Part shown: in pieces, positions 1-10,331 of the stretch
Layout of the letters: each line of letters opens with the position of its first letter
Numbering within the stretch: the first letter of the stretch is position 1
Assembly (NCBI GenBank): GCA_000226015.1
Contig: JH153957.1
Coordinates: 16,090-46,781, forward strand
Length of the DNA stretch: 30,692 nucleotides
DNA from: Mnemiopsis leidyi
Taxonomy: Eukaryota > Ctenophora > Tentaculata > Lobata > Bolinopsidae
Direction: 5' to 3'
The notes under the pieces: model-generated
Told to the model about the DNA's origin: nothing
Databases searched by the model: none
Seen by the model: the letters and a program-made list of their open reading frames with translations, nothing else
Program-made: the position numbers and the translations under genes

Positions 1-298
1 CTTGACTCCTCAAGTTTAACCGACTTGCACTTAATGAGTTCGTTCTTGTTTGAATGAGATCTGATTTCTGTTCATCAATCTTCTCGCAGGCTGATCTCAA
101 GACCATCTTAGAGTCACATATCAAAGTCCCCATCTGAAGAACGATAGCGGTCAATAGCTCCTTCGTCACGCTTTTATGCTTAAATAGATCAGAAGTTAGA
201 TCCTGAAGCTTTCCACATCTCAGTTTAGCTGAAATTGTGTCCGATAAGTTCTCTACCTTAGATTCCAGTTCGTGTAGAGCGCTGACAGAGAATTCCAT
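1..298 (-). CDS. 5' end of an unrecognised gene, partial, leaves the window
   Basis: An open frame reads leftwards from an ATG at 298-296 to the window edge without a stop, 99 complete codons. It begins MEFSVSALHELESKVENL. An in-frame TAG lies upstream at about 326-328, which supports this ATG as the true start. The product is rich in L, K, E and S with leucines at helical spacing, so it is probably alpha-helical or coiled coil, and cytosolic since no signal peptide is seen. The region also has almost no stops in this frame despite AT-rich surroundings. It lies head to head with gene A on the plus strand, about 200 bp away. I do not recognise the family. A long first exon is the simplest reading; the rest lies outside the window. 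Confidence 0.6.
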   Translation of the reverse strand, partial: MEFSVSALHELESKVENLSDTISAKLRCGKLQDLTSDLFKHKSVTKELLTAIVLQMGTLICDSKMVLRSACEKIDEQKSDLIQTRTNSLSASRLNLRSQ

Positions 299-503
299 GA
301 TGTGTAAATCCTTGCTTAAACCGGGCTACACAGTAAACGCAGTGCAATTACCACATTTACTGATAAGAGACAAACTGATATCAACACACAAGTTGATGTT
401 GAAGCAAGATTGAAATACTCGGGACAAGCCTTAGACCGTTTTGATAACAATTATTTGGTTTGTTTTTTGTTAAATGATTTCTTTAATATTCTTATTCTTT
501 CAG
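299..503. promoter_or_regulatory. Spacer between divergent genes, possible promoter of the minus gene
   Basis: This stretch separates the minus-strand ATG at 298 from the first visible exon of gene A. Its right end is a T-rich tract plus CAG, the 3' splice site of that exon, so part of it is intron of gene A. No TATA box or clear factor site is visible. The first exon of gene A is not found here. Confidence 0.3.
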
Positions 504-584
504 GTAAAACGAGGGCTCAGAGGATACAAGGCGCTTCCGAGACATGGCAATAAACCGATTTTTAGGGCTCAGCTTATAGCATCT
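504..584 (+). CDS. Gene A, first visible exon
   Basis: It follows TTCTTTCAG and ends before GTAAGA, 27 codons, starting and ending in phase 0. It begins VKRGLRGYKALPRHG, and the whole exon is basic. It contains no ATG in frame. Confidence 0.65.
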
Positions 585-3500
585 GTAAGATCGAACATAC
601 AAACTTGATTAATCTTGAGAAATGAAATATTTATTCCTAATTACAAATTTCTAATTAGCTTTATTAAATCTGTCTATAAACTTAAGATTATTATTCCCCT
701 ACATTTTACATTCGTCTTCCTAACATTAGTTTTTGTTTTATAGGACGCTGATGCAATATTCGATGAAGAAGGTAGGAGGTCGATAATACTATTTTACGTC
801 TTAAGCTAGTATGGGATAATATAATTTTAGGATTATTACCATTTTTGCCCAAAAGTAAATTCGAAGGTTGAAGCGAAATTTAAAATTAAAATTGTTGATT
901 TACTAACTCGCGAGATAAATCTCATAATGTGCTATTGCAAATAGTCTACCACTGAAACAGATAAGAGATATGTACAAGAATATTACAAACTGGTAGTTGA
1001 GGTCATGAGTTTTGATTTTTGCCATTTCTTAAGCTTTTTTGCTTAATTTTTATCAACAATTTGACTCATGAACACTGCTATCTTCGACTTCATCTATAAT
1101 TAGACATTGAATCTAAACGTCTCATTCCAGATCTGGAATCTCAAAGTTCTGCTCCCATGAACCCTAAATCCTCTGAAAAAAAGCCGGATCCTTTAAAAGG
1201 CGACTCTCCTTTATATACATGTCTGGACAAACTGTCAGAAGTATCCTTCACGCTACCCACTCAGAAGTAGGAAATTCCTTTCAAATATTTTTACTTTAGT
1301 ACTTCACTGTCTCTTCTTCATAAAGATTCATATTTATACCATTCATTCATAATTTACAGTACCCCACTCTGTACGCTGTGCTTTACTGAGTGTTTTTTTG
1401 TGTGGGGTTGCGGCCTAAGTCACAGAACTTCAGAAGTATAAGTAGTTCTATCAGCGTTTATTCTGCCTGCGAAACTCTTGGTATTGCACTCCTTTCTTTA
1501 AAATCCTTATAGTCGTGCCTATCAATTGTTTAATAATATCGTGACATTGAGTTGACATCAATGCCAATAGCCCGCTCATAGCCACTTTTTACCCCCCCCC
1601 CCCAAACTATTTCATAGCAGGCTTATAACCAGCGGTCACTCAGCACCATTTGTAAGCGGCTTATAACCGGCTATAAGCCAGCTAGTAGAATTATAGCTGT
1701 TTGGTTATCTACAAAATAACCCTGTTTTCCGCGCTGTTTTCTGCACTATTTTCTATACTGTTTTCTGTACTATTTTCTGCACTTTTTTCTATACTGTTTT
1801 CTATGCTGTTTTCTGTACTATTTTCTGTACTTCGTGTACGGTGAGTAAAAGCTTACGAAGTTACACGAGAAAACCGATGAAAGGTCCAGCTCTTTCTTAG
1901 ATCTCAGATCGAATTAAAGCTAATAACTGTTGACGTATCACCATACACTCAATGTTGAGGTATGTAATGTGAGTGTGAAAATGTAATCTGTAACGCATAG
2001 CTGTTAAATGTGTGGTGATTTTACTTTATCAGTTGAACAAGTTCTAAGTCCAGATAGAATAAAAATTATAAAGCTTCCAGTACAATTTTTTTGAATGACT
2101 CAGTCGGCTGCTCGCTATTTTTGCTCAGGAATGTAAACTAGACGGTGCCGGGTCGCTTTGAGATCTTATTTGGCCGACCTACATTTTTTCACAGAAGACG
2201 ATTGGTTGGTAAGGAGGCTATAATTTATTGCTAACACTGCAGCTACTCCTTATTTACAGAAAAACACCCAAAAATAGCCGTTTTTTCTAGTTTTTACAGT
2301 GTTGATATTCGACAAAAGCTGACTCACAAAAACATGAAGCCAATCTCATATTTTACTCCGGTTACATTTTCGTACAGCTAGCATTTCCTTTATCAAAATG
2401 GCCTACCCAGGACCCTATGATAGTATATTGTGCTACATTGGTTACTAAGTGAATCAACTTGATGTGTATTGGGCCATGAGTCAAGTATTGGATTTCTAGT
2501 CGAATGGTTATTTAATTATCTAACTAGTGGGTTACCATTTTTGATATATTTCTATTTTTGATGTCATGACTAGAGGTATATGATTCTATTTGAGCAAGTT
2601 ATTAAATTAGCGGTCCTTAGTTTTAAACCGGCTTCGTCCACCCCTGGTTGATAAAGTCAAGTCATGTGACCCCGGCAGTCTCCAAGAGGCCTGACTTGTC
2701 AGCGGACTAAGAAATACAAGGAATACAATACAAGGAATAGAAGTTAGAATTTCTTTACAACATTTTCGTTGTTAGAAAAATAACAATAGTAGATAAATAT
2801 TACTTCATTTTATTTCAAACTTGAAATCACGTCCTTTGTACTAAACCCGGCTTTTGATTGGTTGAACGTGACAGCATCGACTAGTTTAGGGGACTAAAGT
2901 TGTTCCGTTGTAAGGATAAACATCTTATCTGGTTACGCAGTTAATAATTTAATTACTGCCCAATTGGTAGAGCACTCAATTGGTAGAGCCCACCCATAAC
3001 ATAATTACCAGACCGTTAGGGAGGTATTTACGTTTGTAAACTCGTCAAAATGTTATATTAACCAGATCTATAATTTTACCGCAACTAGAAAAATAAAAAA
3101 CCAAAGAAGTTGACCAAATTTAAGACAGTAAGATTAGTAACTAGGTCGGAACTTAGAGTCCATCCAGTTAAATTTGAATCCTGTTCGATTTAAAAAAATT
3201 ATCTATTTAACTATCAATTCAACTATTTATTCATTTTTTTTTCTAAAAATATCGAGTTGCTAAAGAAAATGATATACAAAACATTTTCTAATTTACCTTT
3301 GCCTCCGTAGACCGTAAACAACAAAATGAGAAGAAAACTGTGTAATTATCCAGCTTGCCGAGCTTTATATTTTACCTTTTCTCAGGTACTTTCCAGATCT
3401 AAATTAAGCACTAAACTTAACCTTTTCTCAGGTACTTTCCAGATCTTGGTTCAAGTGATTTCCTGAAAGATAACGCCAGGGATAACGTCAAGCTCTTACA

Positions 3501-6197
3501 CAGATTAGTTCTTATTCAGTAAGTATCGGAATAAATAGAGTTTCTGGTAGTTATCAGTTATAGACTGGTAGTTATCAGTTTTAGACTAATAAAATAATAG
3601 CTTCAAAAGTAAATAGTTTAGTTACGGATTAGTCATGCATGGTCTTAAGTTTTTACCTTTTTACCTGCCAAACTGTAGTGCCGATTGAAAAGTGTCAAAT
3701 AATTAAGGGTGGTGGCAAGTAAGGACTCCCTCTCATTCAGCTATATCCTGTCAAAATTAACACTTCTCTACTCTTCCTTTTCTCCTAATGAGTACTCTTC
3801 TCCCTAGGGAATTCTTTATTATTGGGTATCGTGTCAAGTTACCATGGCAACAAAAATCTACATAGTATTATTATACGTCTGTTTATTGAAGGTCTTTCAG
3901 ATCTGCTAATGGTCTTCAAACGATCTTATTTCCTACATAGTACAATTTACAACTTTTTTGTTTTGGATATTCTTTAAATCTTTATTTGATATCTGATTAA
4001 ACCGTTGACTCATAAAACAAAGTAAATTTACTTGCAAAGTTAAAGTGAACATTGTACGTTATATTCATGTTCTCAGAAAGGATATCACGATAAGGGACTT
4101 TGTACAAAAAGGAGGATACAAGGATGAGGATCGCGAGGCCATCTGTAAAGGAATCGGTAATGAGTTTCCTTCAATTACTATGTACACTTGATCATATTTC
4201 ATACTTGTTTCGAAGAACTTATTTCACCGAACGGCTGCCGGACAACTGCGCCCAGTTACACAATATCTATGACAGAGTACCATGGGAGAGTGACGTATCA
4301 AACCCAATCACAAAATCTTGTTGATTAGAAACGACAACTGCGCCCAATCAATCTATTTTTACATCCAGATCGGATCGATATCATTTAGAGTTACTGGTAT
4401 AAGTACAATTGTTCAGTCAGTTATAGTGCAGATCTCAAATCCCGTAATTGTAATAGTATAGTATATAATACATATTATCACACAAATACTCTAAATCTCA
4501 TGCCCAAAGTACTGAGCTACCTTGAACATGTAGTTAAGTAAGTACTGAGCTGTACTCAATGAAATCCTCGCAGATTTTGTACAGAACATGATTGGTAGTT
4601 TTTCGTTTTTTAGCGGGGGTCATGCCAGCGGCCAGGCGGTCTAAGTGGTAATCAGTGGTGACCTGTTGGTCACGTATAGCTCTATTTAACCGAACTTATT
4701 TCACAGAGCTTATTTCACCGAACTTATTCCACAGAACTTATTTCACTCAACTATTCTCACAGAACTTTATTCACAGGACTTATTTCTCAGGAATTATTTC
4801 ACTTAACTTTATCACTTAACTTTATTCACAGGACTTATTTGACAGAACTTATTTGACAGAACCTATTTTACATAACTTTTCTAACAGGACTTATTTCACA
4901 GGACTTACTTCACAGAACCTATTTCACAAAACTTATTTCACAAAACTTATTCCACAGAACTTATTTCACTTAATAGAACTATCGATGTAAAAAAGTTAAC
5001 ATTTTTTATTTCAACATCAGGTATCCACGTGGGTGAGACTTACACTAAACTCCAAAATTGCTGGAGACTGAATTGGGTTGATTTCCTTGCCCTGGGAGTT
5101 GGAGTTCTCATTGTAGTGGCTATTTGTAAGTAAATGCTATCAAGATTTAAAGAGTTCTTTAATTAATCAACTGTTCTTGTCCCCCGTGTTTGTTCGCTCT
5201 CTCCTGCAAAACAAACACGTTGTACAGGGTCGCTATGGAATGTAGCCAGATATAATTACCAGTTTAATTCATCAAGCATCTGAATCATATTTACTATTGG
5301 TTGAAAGGAAGGGGCTCCTGTATTTCTTACTGAGATACATTTTAGATGAATTAATTAAAGAATTAGATTTTGCGATAGGGCTGACCGTATGAGGTTTTCA
5401 GCGATACTTCATTTCTGAGCACAAGGAAACATTCTGGCTTACTATGTATGATATGAAATGGTTGTTTAGGGATGTGGTTTTTATAAGATACATATCGTGT
5501 AGCAGATATCCAGGTTTTGTACGCTGGTATTGAAATAAATCATTCTCTACAAAATAAATAACTTGAATAAAGCCTACCCCCGCTTTTGGTCTATTCGGCC
5601 GATCTAATCCGTCCATATCGTTTAAGATCCCATGTTTTGAGAGCAGAAACTGTTATTATACCTTGAAACCAAGAATCCGTCCAAAACAAGAAAACGTAAC
5701 TTCCTAGAATTTCCGTTTATTAACCGTTTAAAATCTATTTAGGAGCCTATTAATTATGAGTCGTATTTGAGCAGTTTATTGATCTTCAAATTGTCAATTT
5801 GCCGTAACTTAACATGTGTATTGGTTGGTCTAACCGATGCTGTCCACCACTCACTTTCACAGAATCTACTTGAAACATCTGATGAAATATCGTAACAGTT
5901 TGCAGCTGCTTAATTCTGAAAGTTTTAAAAACTCTCAAAATAAAAAAAAAGCTTAAACACCGAAAACTTAGTTATTAAAATTAACTCATCAAATCAATAC
6001 ACAATAACTACCTTAAACTTACATTCCATGTTTCAGTGGTTGGCTGCGAAAAGGCTGACATAGACTTGGAATCATACGGGGTTGCCGGTATTGCCACAGT
6101 TCCTTTCGTCCTCGCTATGATAAACAGAGTCGTAATGTCTTACAGCCATACACCGGACTACACAAAACTTCCGGACATTCATAATCCGGGAGGTTAA
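504..6197 (+). CDS. Gene A: unrecognised C-terminally membrane-anchored protein (7 exons, 5' end missing)
   Basis: Seven exons (504-584, 744-771, 1131-1266, 3432-3518, 4077-4156, 5021-5125, 6037-6197) have GT-AG borders and agree in phase at all six junctions. They join to 678 nt, 225 residues plus TAA. Order seen: a basic N-terminal part, a Ser/Lys/Pro-rich linker (about residues 38-60), a helical region with KYFPDLGSSDFLKDN and LLHRLVLIQKDITIRDF, then two hydrophobic segments at about 156-176 (WVDFLALGVGVLIVVAI) and 186-206 (YGVAGIATVPFVLAMI), and a short polar tail. The second segment is less hydrophobic. The first visible exon has no ATG and opens at an acceptor, so at least one upstream exon is missing. 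No family is recognised; a membrane adaptor or organelle protein is possible but this is a guess. AATAAA follows at 6555. Confidence 0.75.
744..771 (+). CDS. Gene A, 28-nt micro-exon
   Basis: It follows TTTTATAG and ends before GTAGGA. It encodes the acidic DADAIFDEE and leaves phase 1, which the next exon completes. Confidence 0.6.
1131..1266 (+). CDS. Gene A, exon with Ser/Lys/Pro-rich linker
   Basis: It follows CATTCCAG and ends before GTAGGA, phase 1 in and phase 2 out. It encodes a polar linker (SSAPMNPKSSEKKPDP) followed by a more ordered stretch (YTCLDKLSEVSFTLP). Confidence 0.7.
1267..3431 (+). other. Gene A, large intron (2.2 kb)
   Basis: Non-coding. It holds a C-homopolymer at about 1592-1603, a roughly 12-bp tandem repeat (1722-1831) and, at its 3' end, a duplicated splice acceptor (3374-3446). 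No open frame of interest was seen on either strand. Confidence 0.6.
1722..1831. repeat. 12-bp tandem repeat, about nine copies
   Basis: Units of the form ACTGTTTTCTGT / ACTATTTTCTGC repeat head to tail with scattered changes. They are pyrimidine-rich and lie in the large intron of gene A. Confidence 0.85.
3374..3446 (+). repeat. Duplicated 3' splice site plus exon start
   Basis: The 27-base block ACCTTTTCTCAG plus GTACTTTCCAGATCT occurs at 3374-3400 and again at 3420-3446, 46 bp apart. The second copy is the acceptor and first 15 bases of the next exon of gene A. Splicing at the first copy would put the message on a TAA within five codons. Confidence 0.85.
3432..3518 (+). CDS. Gene A, helical-domain exon
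   Basis: It follows CCTTTTCTCAG and ends before GTAAGT, phase 2 in and phase 2 out. It encodes YFPDLGSSDFLKDN and then an amphipathic stretch (VKLLHRLVLI). Confidence 0.75.
4077..4156 (+). CDS. Gene A, exon after the helical domain
   Basis: It follows TGTTCTCAG and ends before GTAATG, phase 2 in and phase 1 out. It encodes KDITIRDFVQKGGYKDED and then REAICKGI. A different reading frame is also open here but does not fit the neighbouring phases. Confidence 0.75.
4680..4975. repeat. Degenerate 14-15-bp tandem repeat in an intron of gene A
   Basis: About twenty imperfect copies of ACTTATTTCACAGA. Each has a pyrimidine-rich part followed by CACAG or a near match, so it resembles a 3' splice site. 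The array ends about 45 bp before the real acceptor at 5020. Confidence 0.85.
5021..5125 (+). CDS. Gene A, first transmembrane exon
   Basis: It follows CAACATCAG and ends before GTAAGT, phase 1 in and phase 1 out. After GETYTKLQNCWRLNW comes a hydrophobic segment, VDFLALGVGVLIVVAI, long enough to span a membrane when joined to the next exon. Confidence 0.75.
5126..6036 (+). other. Gene A, last intron
   Basis: Non-coding, 911 bp. An antisense ATG frame at 5398-5616 has no recognisable content, so I do not call it a gene. Confidence 0.6.
6037..6197 (+). CDS. Gene A, terminal exon
   Basis: It follows CATGTTTCAG and ends with TAA. It encodes CEKADIDLES, a second hydrophobic segment (YGVAGIATVPFVLAMINRV) and a polar tail ending HNPGG. 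Confidence 0.75.
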
Positions 6198-6214
6198 TGC
6201 AAACTGGCATGAAC

Positions 6215-6281
6215 AAACTGTCACGTGCAAACTGTCACGTGCAAACTGTCACGTGCAAACTGTCACGTGCAAACTGCCACG
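6215..6281. repeat. 14-bp tandem repeat with five CACGTG boxes
   Basis: The unit CAAACTGTCACGTG repeats about five times, giving CACGTG at 6222, 6236, 6250, 6264 and 6278. It lies just after the stop of gene A, in its likely 3'UTR. CACGTG is the core site of bHLH-ZIP factors such as MYC, USF and TFEB. Confidence 0.9.
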
Positions 6282-6554
6282 TGTACAAACATATGACTAA
6301 ACTTGTTTAACACGACCTCACTCAAAACTGTTGACAGGTTGATAGTGGACTTTTGGAAAGGATAGAATAATTGGTTGCACTGTTATTTGAATTATTTAAA
6401 AAGTCCAAGTGCATATTGATTTTTAGCCCTTATACTTTAATATGGAAATTTCGTGTGTATCTCAATTTTAAGCCTGTAATTAGAAGATCTGTTTTGCATG
6501 ATTATTGATTCTATGATTTTTAATTATCATCTTCAATTTGGCCCACCGGATTGA

Positions 6555-6560
6555 AATAAA
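6555..6560 (+). terminator. Polyadenylation signal of gene A
   Basis: AATAAA 358 bp after the stop codon, the first canonical hexamer downstream of it, giving a plausible 3'UTR of about 380 bases. Confidence 0.6.
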
Positions 6561-8166
6561 GTGTTAGAAAAGTACTAATTTATATTCTGTCTAGCTGACT
6601 CCGGAAAAACAAACAAGTTCCCTTTATTCTTTTTTATATCATGGATTCAGATCGAAACAAAATTGTATCCGTCTGTTTCGTCACCTTTGTCATTGTCGGC
6701 TTATAAATATCCCACTGACAGCTTGTATATATCTCACTGTTTTTTACTGTTTTACTGTTTACTGTTTACTGTTTTCCATGTTAAAATATTAAGTAGCTTA
6801 TGAGAGTTATCGTCATTAGAAAGTTAGAATACGATATATTCTGTTAATTGGATGTTTTGCGCTCTAATGGTTATGTCATCGGTAAACCTGATGAAAAGTA
6901 AATTGATAGAACTTTTACAACTTACAGTGCATTGGATTATATATTTCGCATTACTATTGCTCGATTTCAATGTATTATACAATTTTCATGAATTTTCAGT
7001 GCCCTAATCTTAACATTAAGCGACACTTGTGTTTGAATTTTTTCATTAAATTTGGCTCATCCAAAACAATTTGACGTGATGAGGTAATATATTTAACATA
7101 ACACAAAATAAGACGATGACGATATATAACTGATTTAACACAATGTCCACAAAATACATAGTTGTAATGACAGTCCGAGATGCCACACATACCAACTTAC
7201 TCAATGCTATGGATACTGGACAACTTAGTTCATGGTGCCGCTAGTAGTCAATAGCTAAACTGCGGTTACATATAGCCAAACAGCACTATGTAAAGTTCAT
7301 GGTACATATAGCCTAACAGCATAATGTATAGTTCATGGTACATAGCCGAACAAAACTATTTATAGTTCATGGGGTACATAGTCGAACAAAACTATGTATA
7401 GTTCATACTGTACAGTATCAAATTTACTAAGCCCTATAACTTAATTATTTCTACAGGACTTCGCTATCTGATTCACACGAAAATTTTCTGTAGGTTCAGA
7501 AACAAAATAGTCGTTGTAAGGCTTCAGATGTAACTACTTTATCATTCAAGCTAATCATTACTGCAGTTATAACACTTTGGAGTTGTGAGATGAGATCATT
7601 GCATGCGAGAAAGTAAGTCATCAGTGTAACCTCTTACAGATTTACTGTGTTAGTATTTAAGGTTTGCTGAGAAGTGCCCGAGTAATAAGCCGTACTAATT
7701 GCCATGAGAAGTTTAGTGAGTGGTAATTACTGGATAATTAACCTCGGCCTTGTTTCCTGATTAAGGGCACAATCTGGCCTGGTTAGGTTAAGTAAGCTTC
7801 CGGGACGTGCTCATATCGCGAATATTAGAATGTGGCTAGGTGCCTAGGTGGCAAGTTTACTTGGTCATGTTTTCAAGGTTTCATTTAAAACTTTCATGAA
7901 TGCATACTCTGCATTTGACTCGTTCAAAAATAAACTGTTTAAAATCAACAGTAAGTTTATGTGAGCTACAGAAATCGATAAGTACTAGCACAGCTTGAAT
8001 TGGTATGGCAGTATGCAGCATTCCAATATGTATGTGCTGCACTAGTTGAGTGTACCTTTTAGTTACAACTTATAAAACCTTGCACGGTGAATTATACCTG
8101 AATAGAAGTACAAAAACTCAACCAAAAACGGAAAGTAAAGGATGCTGTAATAACAGAGGGTCTTTA
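6561..8166. other. Intergenic stretch with tandem repeats
   Basis: No gene is supported. It contains short TACTGTTT repeats near 6735-6775 and a roughly 35-bp tandem repeat (7226-7408). A short open stretch between TTCTACAG and GTAGGT (about 7457-7489) could be an isolated exon, but nothing joins to it. Confidence 0.5.
7226..7408. repeat. Tandem repeat, about four copies of a 35-40-bp unit
   Basis: The words AGTTCATGGTACATA, GCCGAACA and AACTATGTATAG recur in the same order with substitutions and small length changes. Function unknown. Confidence 0.75.
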
Positions 8167-8433
8167 TTACTCACTTGATATTATCACATGATTCATTAGA
8201 TACTGCGTTATTTCACCCTTCGTAAAGACAGCAGTGCCTTTAGTCATATTTCGCGGCAGCAGTTCGATGAAAGGTCTAGCGAAGCAAGCAAAAGGCATGG
8301 CCAATGGCTTTGTAAAAGTTGACACTAATTGCTGTTGTGATTGTAGCACGCTATAGAAGTTATAGGTTCGATCTTCAGCTCCACGTTTTTTTGTAAAATA
8401 TTTGATCGCTAAAACCAAATGACATTGTAGCAT
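8167..8433 (-). CDS. Possible small or first-exon coding sequence, unknown
   Basis: An ATG-initiated frame of 88 codons runs leftwards from 8433, with an in-frame TAA 21 bases upstream of the ATG. Near its end the minus strand reads GTGAGT, a good 5' splice site, so it could be a first exon whose true end is about 8173. The protein (for example LPRNMTKGTAVFTKGEI) has no motif I know, no signal peptide and no membrane segment. CpG-rich DNA lies immediately upstream on the minus strand, as at some promoters. It could equally be chance or transposon debris. Confidence 0.2.
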   Translation of the reverse strand: MLQCHLVLAIKYFTKKRGAEDRTYNFYSVLQSQQQLVSTFTKPLAMPFACFARPFIELLPRNMTKGTAVFTKGEITQYLMNHVIISSE

Positions 8434-8458
8434 TCTTATTCGCGCAAAGTATTACCGA

Positions 8459-8506
8459 GCGCGCGCCGCACGAACATTATATTATCAACATAATATCCGC
8501 GCGCGA
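8459..8506. repeat. GC-flanked imperfect hairpin
   Basis: Inverted ATATTAT (8479-8485) and ATAATAT (8490-8496) are enclosed by GCGCGC-type blocks on both sides, so the strand can fold on itself. It may be the end of a decayed mobile element. Confidence 0.45.
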
Positions 8507-8649
8507 CCACATTTGCCTTGCCTGGTTGCTAAATTGTAAATCAGCATAGCCACATATTTAATTTCAATTAACGAGATAATATCCATCTAACCGGGATAAC
8601 GGCAAGCTGCGAGTCGGGTTAGATAAGCGGGAGGGTGCAGGTGTTCACC

Positions 8650-9090
8650 TAACCTTGTCGAGGTGTTACCCGACCCGCGCGCGGCTCGCAGTTTTCTGCT
8701 CTCCTCGCGTTTCGTTAGAACGTTAAACGGATATCAGCTCGTCAAATATATTCTCGTCAAATTTTGTACATTTAAATCATTCCATTCCGTTTTTGAAATC
8801 CTAGAGGATCGCTTTAAGAGTATTTATCTATGCAATCTTCTTTGGTTGATTTGTGATTCAGTTGACTGATTGGGAAACCATGATTGAGGGTTTAATGAGG
8901 AGGACCCCGTCAAAAGATCTAAAATCTTTCAGGAACCCATTCAGTATAACTGTAAAAGTCGGGAACAAGTGTAACAAATACAAATACAAAACTAAGGGCA
9001 AGAGAACATTGTTTATACTTGTCGCGGTGATACCCGACTCACGCAGCTAAAGCTGAACGTTACTAGACGGATATCATCTCGTCAATGTTT
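8650..9090. repeat. Pair of diverged direct repeats (8653-8755 and 9018-9087)
   Basis: Both copies contain, in order, CTTGTCG-GGTG-TACCCGAC, a GC-rich block, GAACGTTA, ACGGATATCA and CTCGTCAA. They differ by substitutions and a deletion. This looks like two copies of an unclassified dispersed element or its ends. Confidence 0.6.
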
Positions 9091-10331
9091 ATACACAAGA
9101 TCTTAACTTTAGATTCTAAAGGAGAGCACATCACCACACTAACACTGGCTGTTTAAAAGCTACTCTCTCAGGGGCAGCTCGTGTGGGCACGTGGGTACTA
9201 AGATGTTCCCAAGGAATCTAGAAACCGTTACCATAAACTTTTGTCAATAAAAATCTCAGCTGTAATCTAGTTATTACGTTTGAATATCATTGTGCTAATG
9301 CGAGAACACGCAGCCTTGAACTGTTGGTTAGCGACCTCAACATCGAATGACGAATCGAGTGTTACTCGCAGTGGGTATGGAAAATACCCACCATCTCAAA
9401 TTTTACATGTAAATTGCAATAGGGGTATTCGTTAAATGTTTGACAAATTAAAGCGTTGTAACTGTGATCCCTTTCGTCCGTTTTACTTCAAATTTTCAGG
9501 TTACCCTGCCAGTTTCACGAATTAGTGCCAGCAGAAAAATAGGAGATCTAATTCGAAAGATGCTGCATGCAAATTCCTTCAATGTTTTTCACGGTCAAAT
9601 TGTAAAGGCTGATTCGACATTACACCGTTCAGATCAAAAATATAAAGTTGAATGACGGTGAACTTCCCATCTAGCATTTTAGCATAGCATGTTATTCAGA
9701 AGTTAGCGCCACAAATATCGATATTTCGGTCTAATGGAATTCCTTTCAAACGACAGAAGTAATTATTCTAGAACCACTTAAATCGCCTGACAGGGCCTCC
9801 GGCAGACCGGCAGTGCCCCTAACCCCCAAGGCAGTCGTCGCCAGTAGCCAACGCTGCCAAGGTCAATCACTCTCAAGCTACTTTTGTACCTTCTATTGCT
9901 TGGCCCATACCATTTAAGCATTTAGTAGATTATTTCCACACAACATGATACATTTCCGTTTACCTGATCACGAATTTCAAGGTCTGCTAGCCTCCAGGAC
10001 TCATAAAATTTAAACCAACTTACTTCAGCTGCTCAGAGGGGATACAGTGGGAGACCAGTAACAATAGATTTTAGACAGATTTAGACAGATTTAAAATCAA
10101 TTATAAGCCAGTTTTCACTGGCTGTCATAATTACAATAAAAATTGTGTCATATCGATCACTCTATATCTTATCTATAGTACATTACTCTATGAAAATTAA
10201 GCGTTGATCACATCACTTTAATCTGTTGAGATGGGCTGTATATGCGCAGAGACGGTTACGGTGTCCAGGTAAACAAGACTTTGCTAGTAGGTTTAAGTTT
10301 GGAATTCGCGCTGACTGATGTAGTTACTTTA
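9091..10331. other. Intergenic stretch, nothing recognised
   Basis: No supported gene. Short open frames lack motifs and phase-matched partners. A short triplicated AGATTTAGAC repeat occurs near 10070-10092. Confidence 0.5.

Noticed and set aside
2955-3020. tRNA-like TGGTAGAGC words
   Set aside because: The word is duplicated, but no B box or cloverleaf follows.
5398-5616. 72-codon minus ATG frame in an intron of gene A
   Set aside because: No motif, no splice partners; length is within chance for this window.
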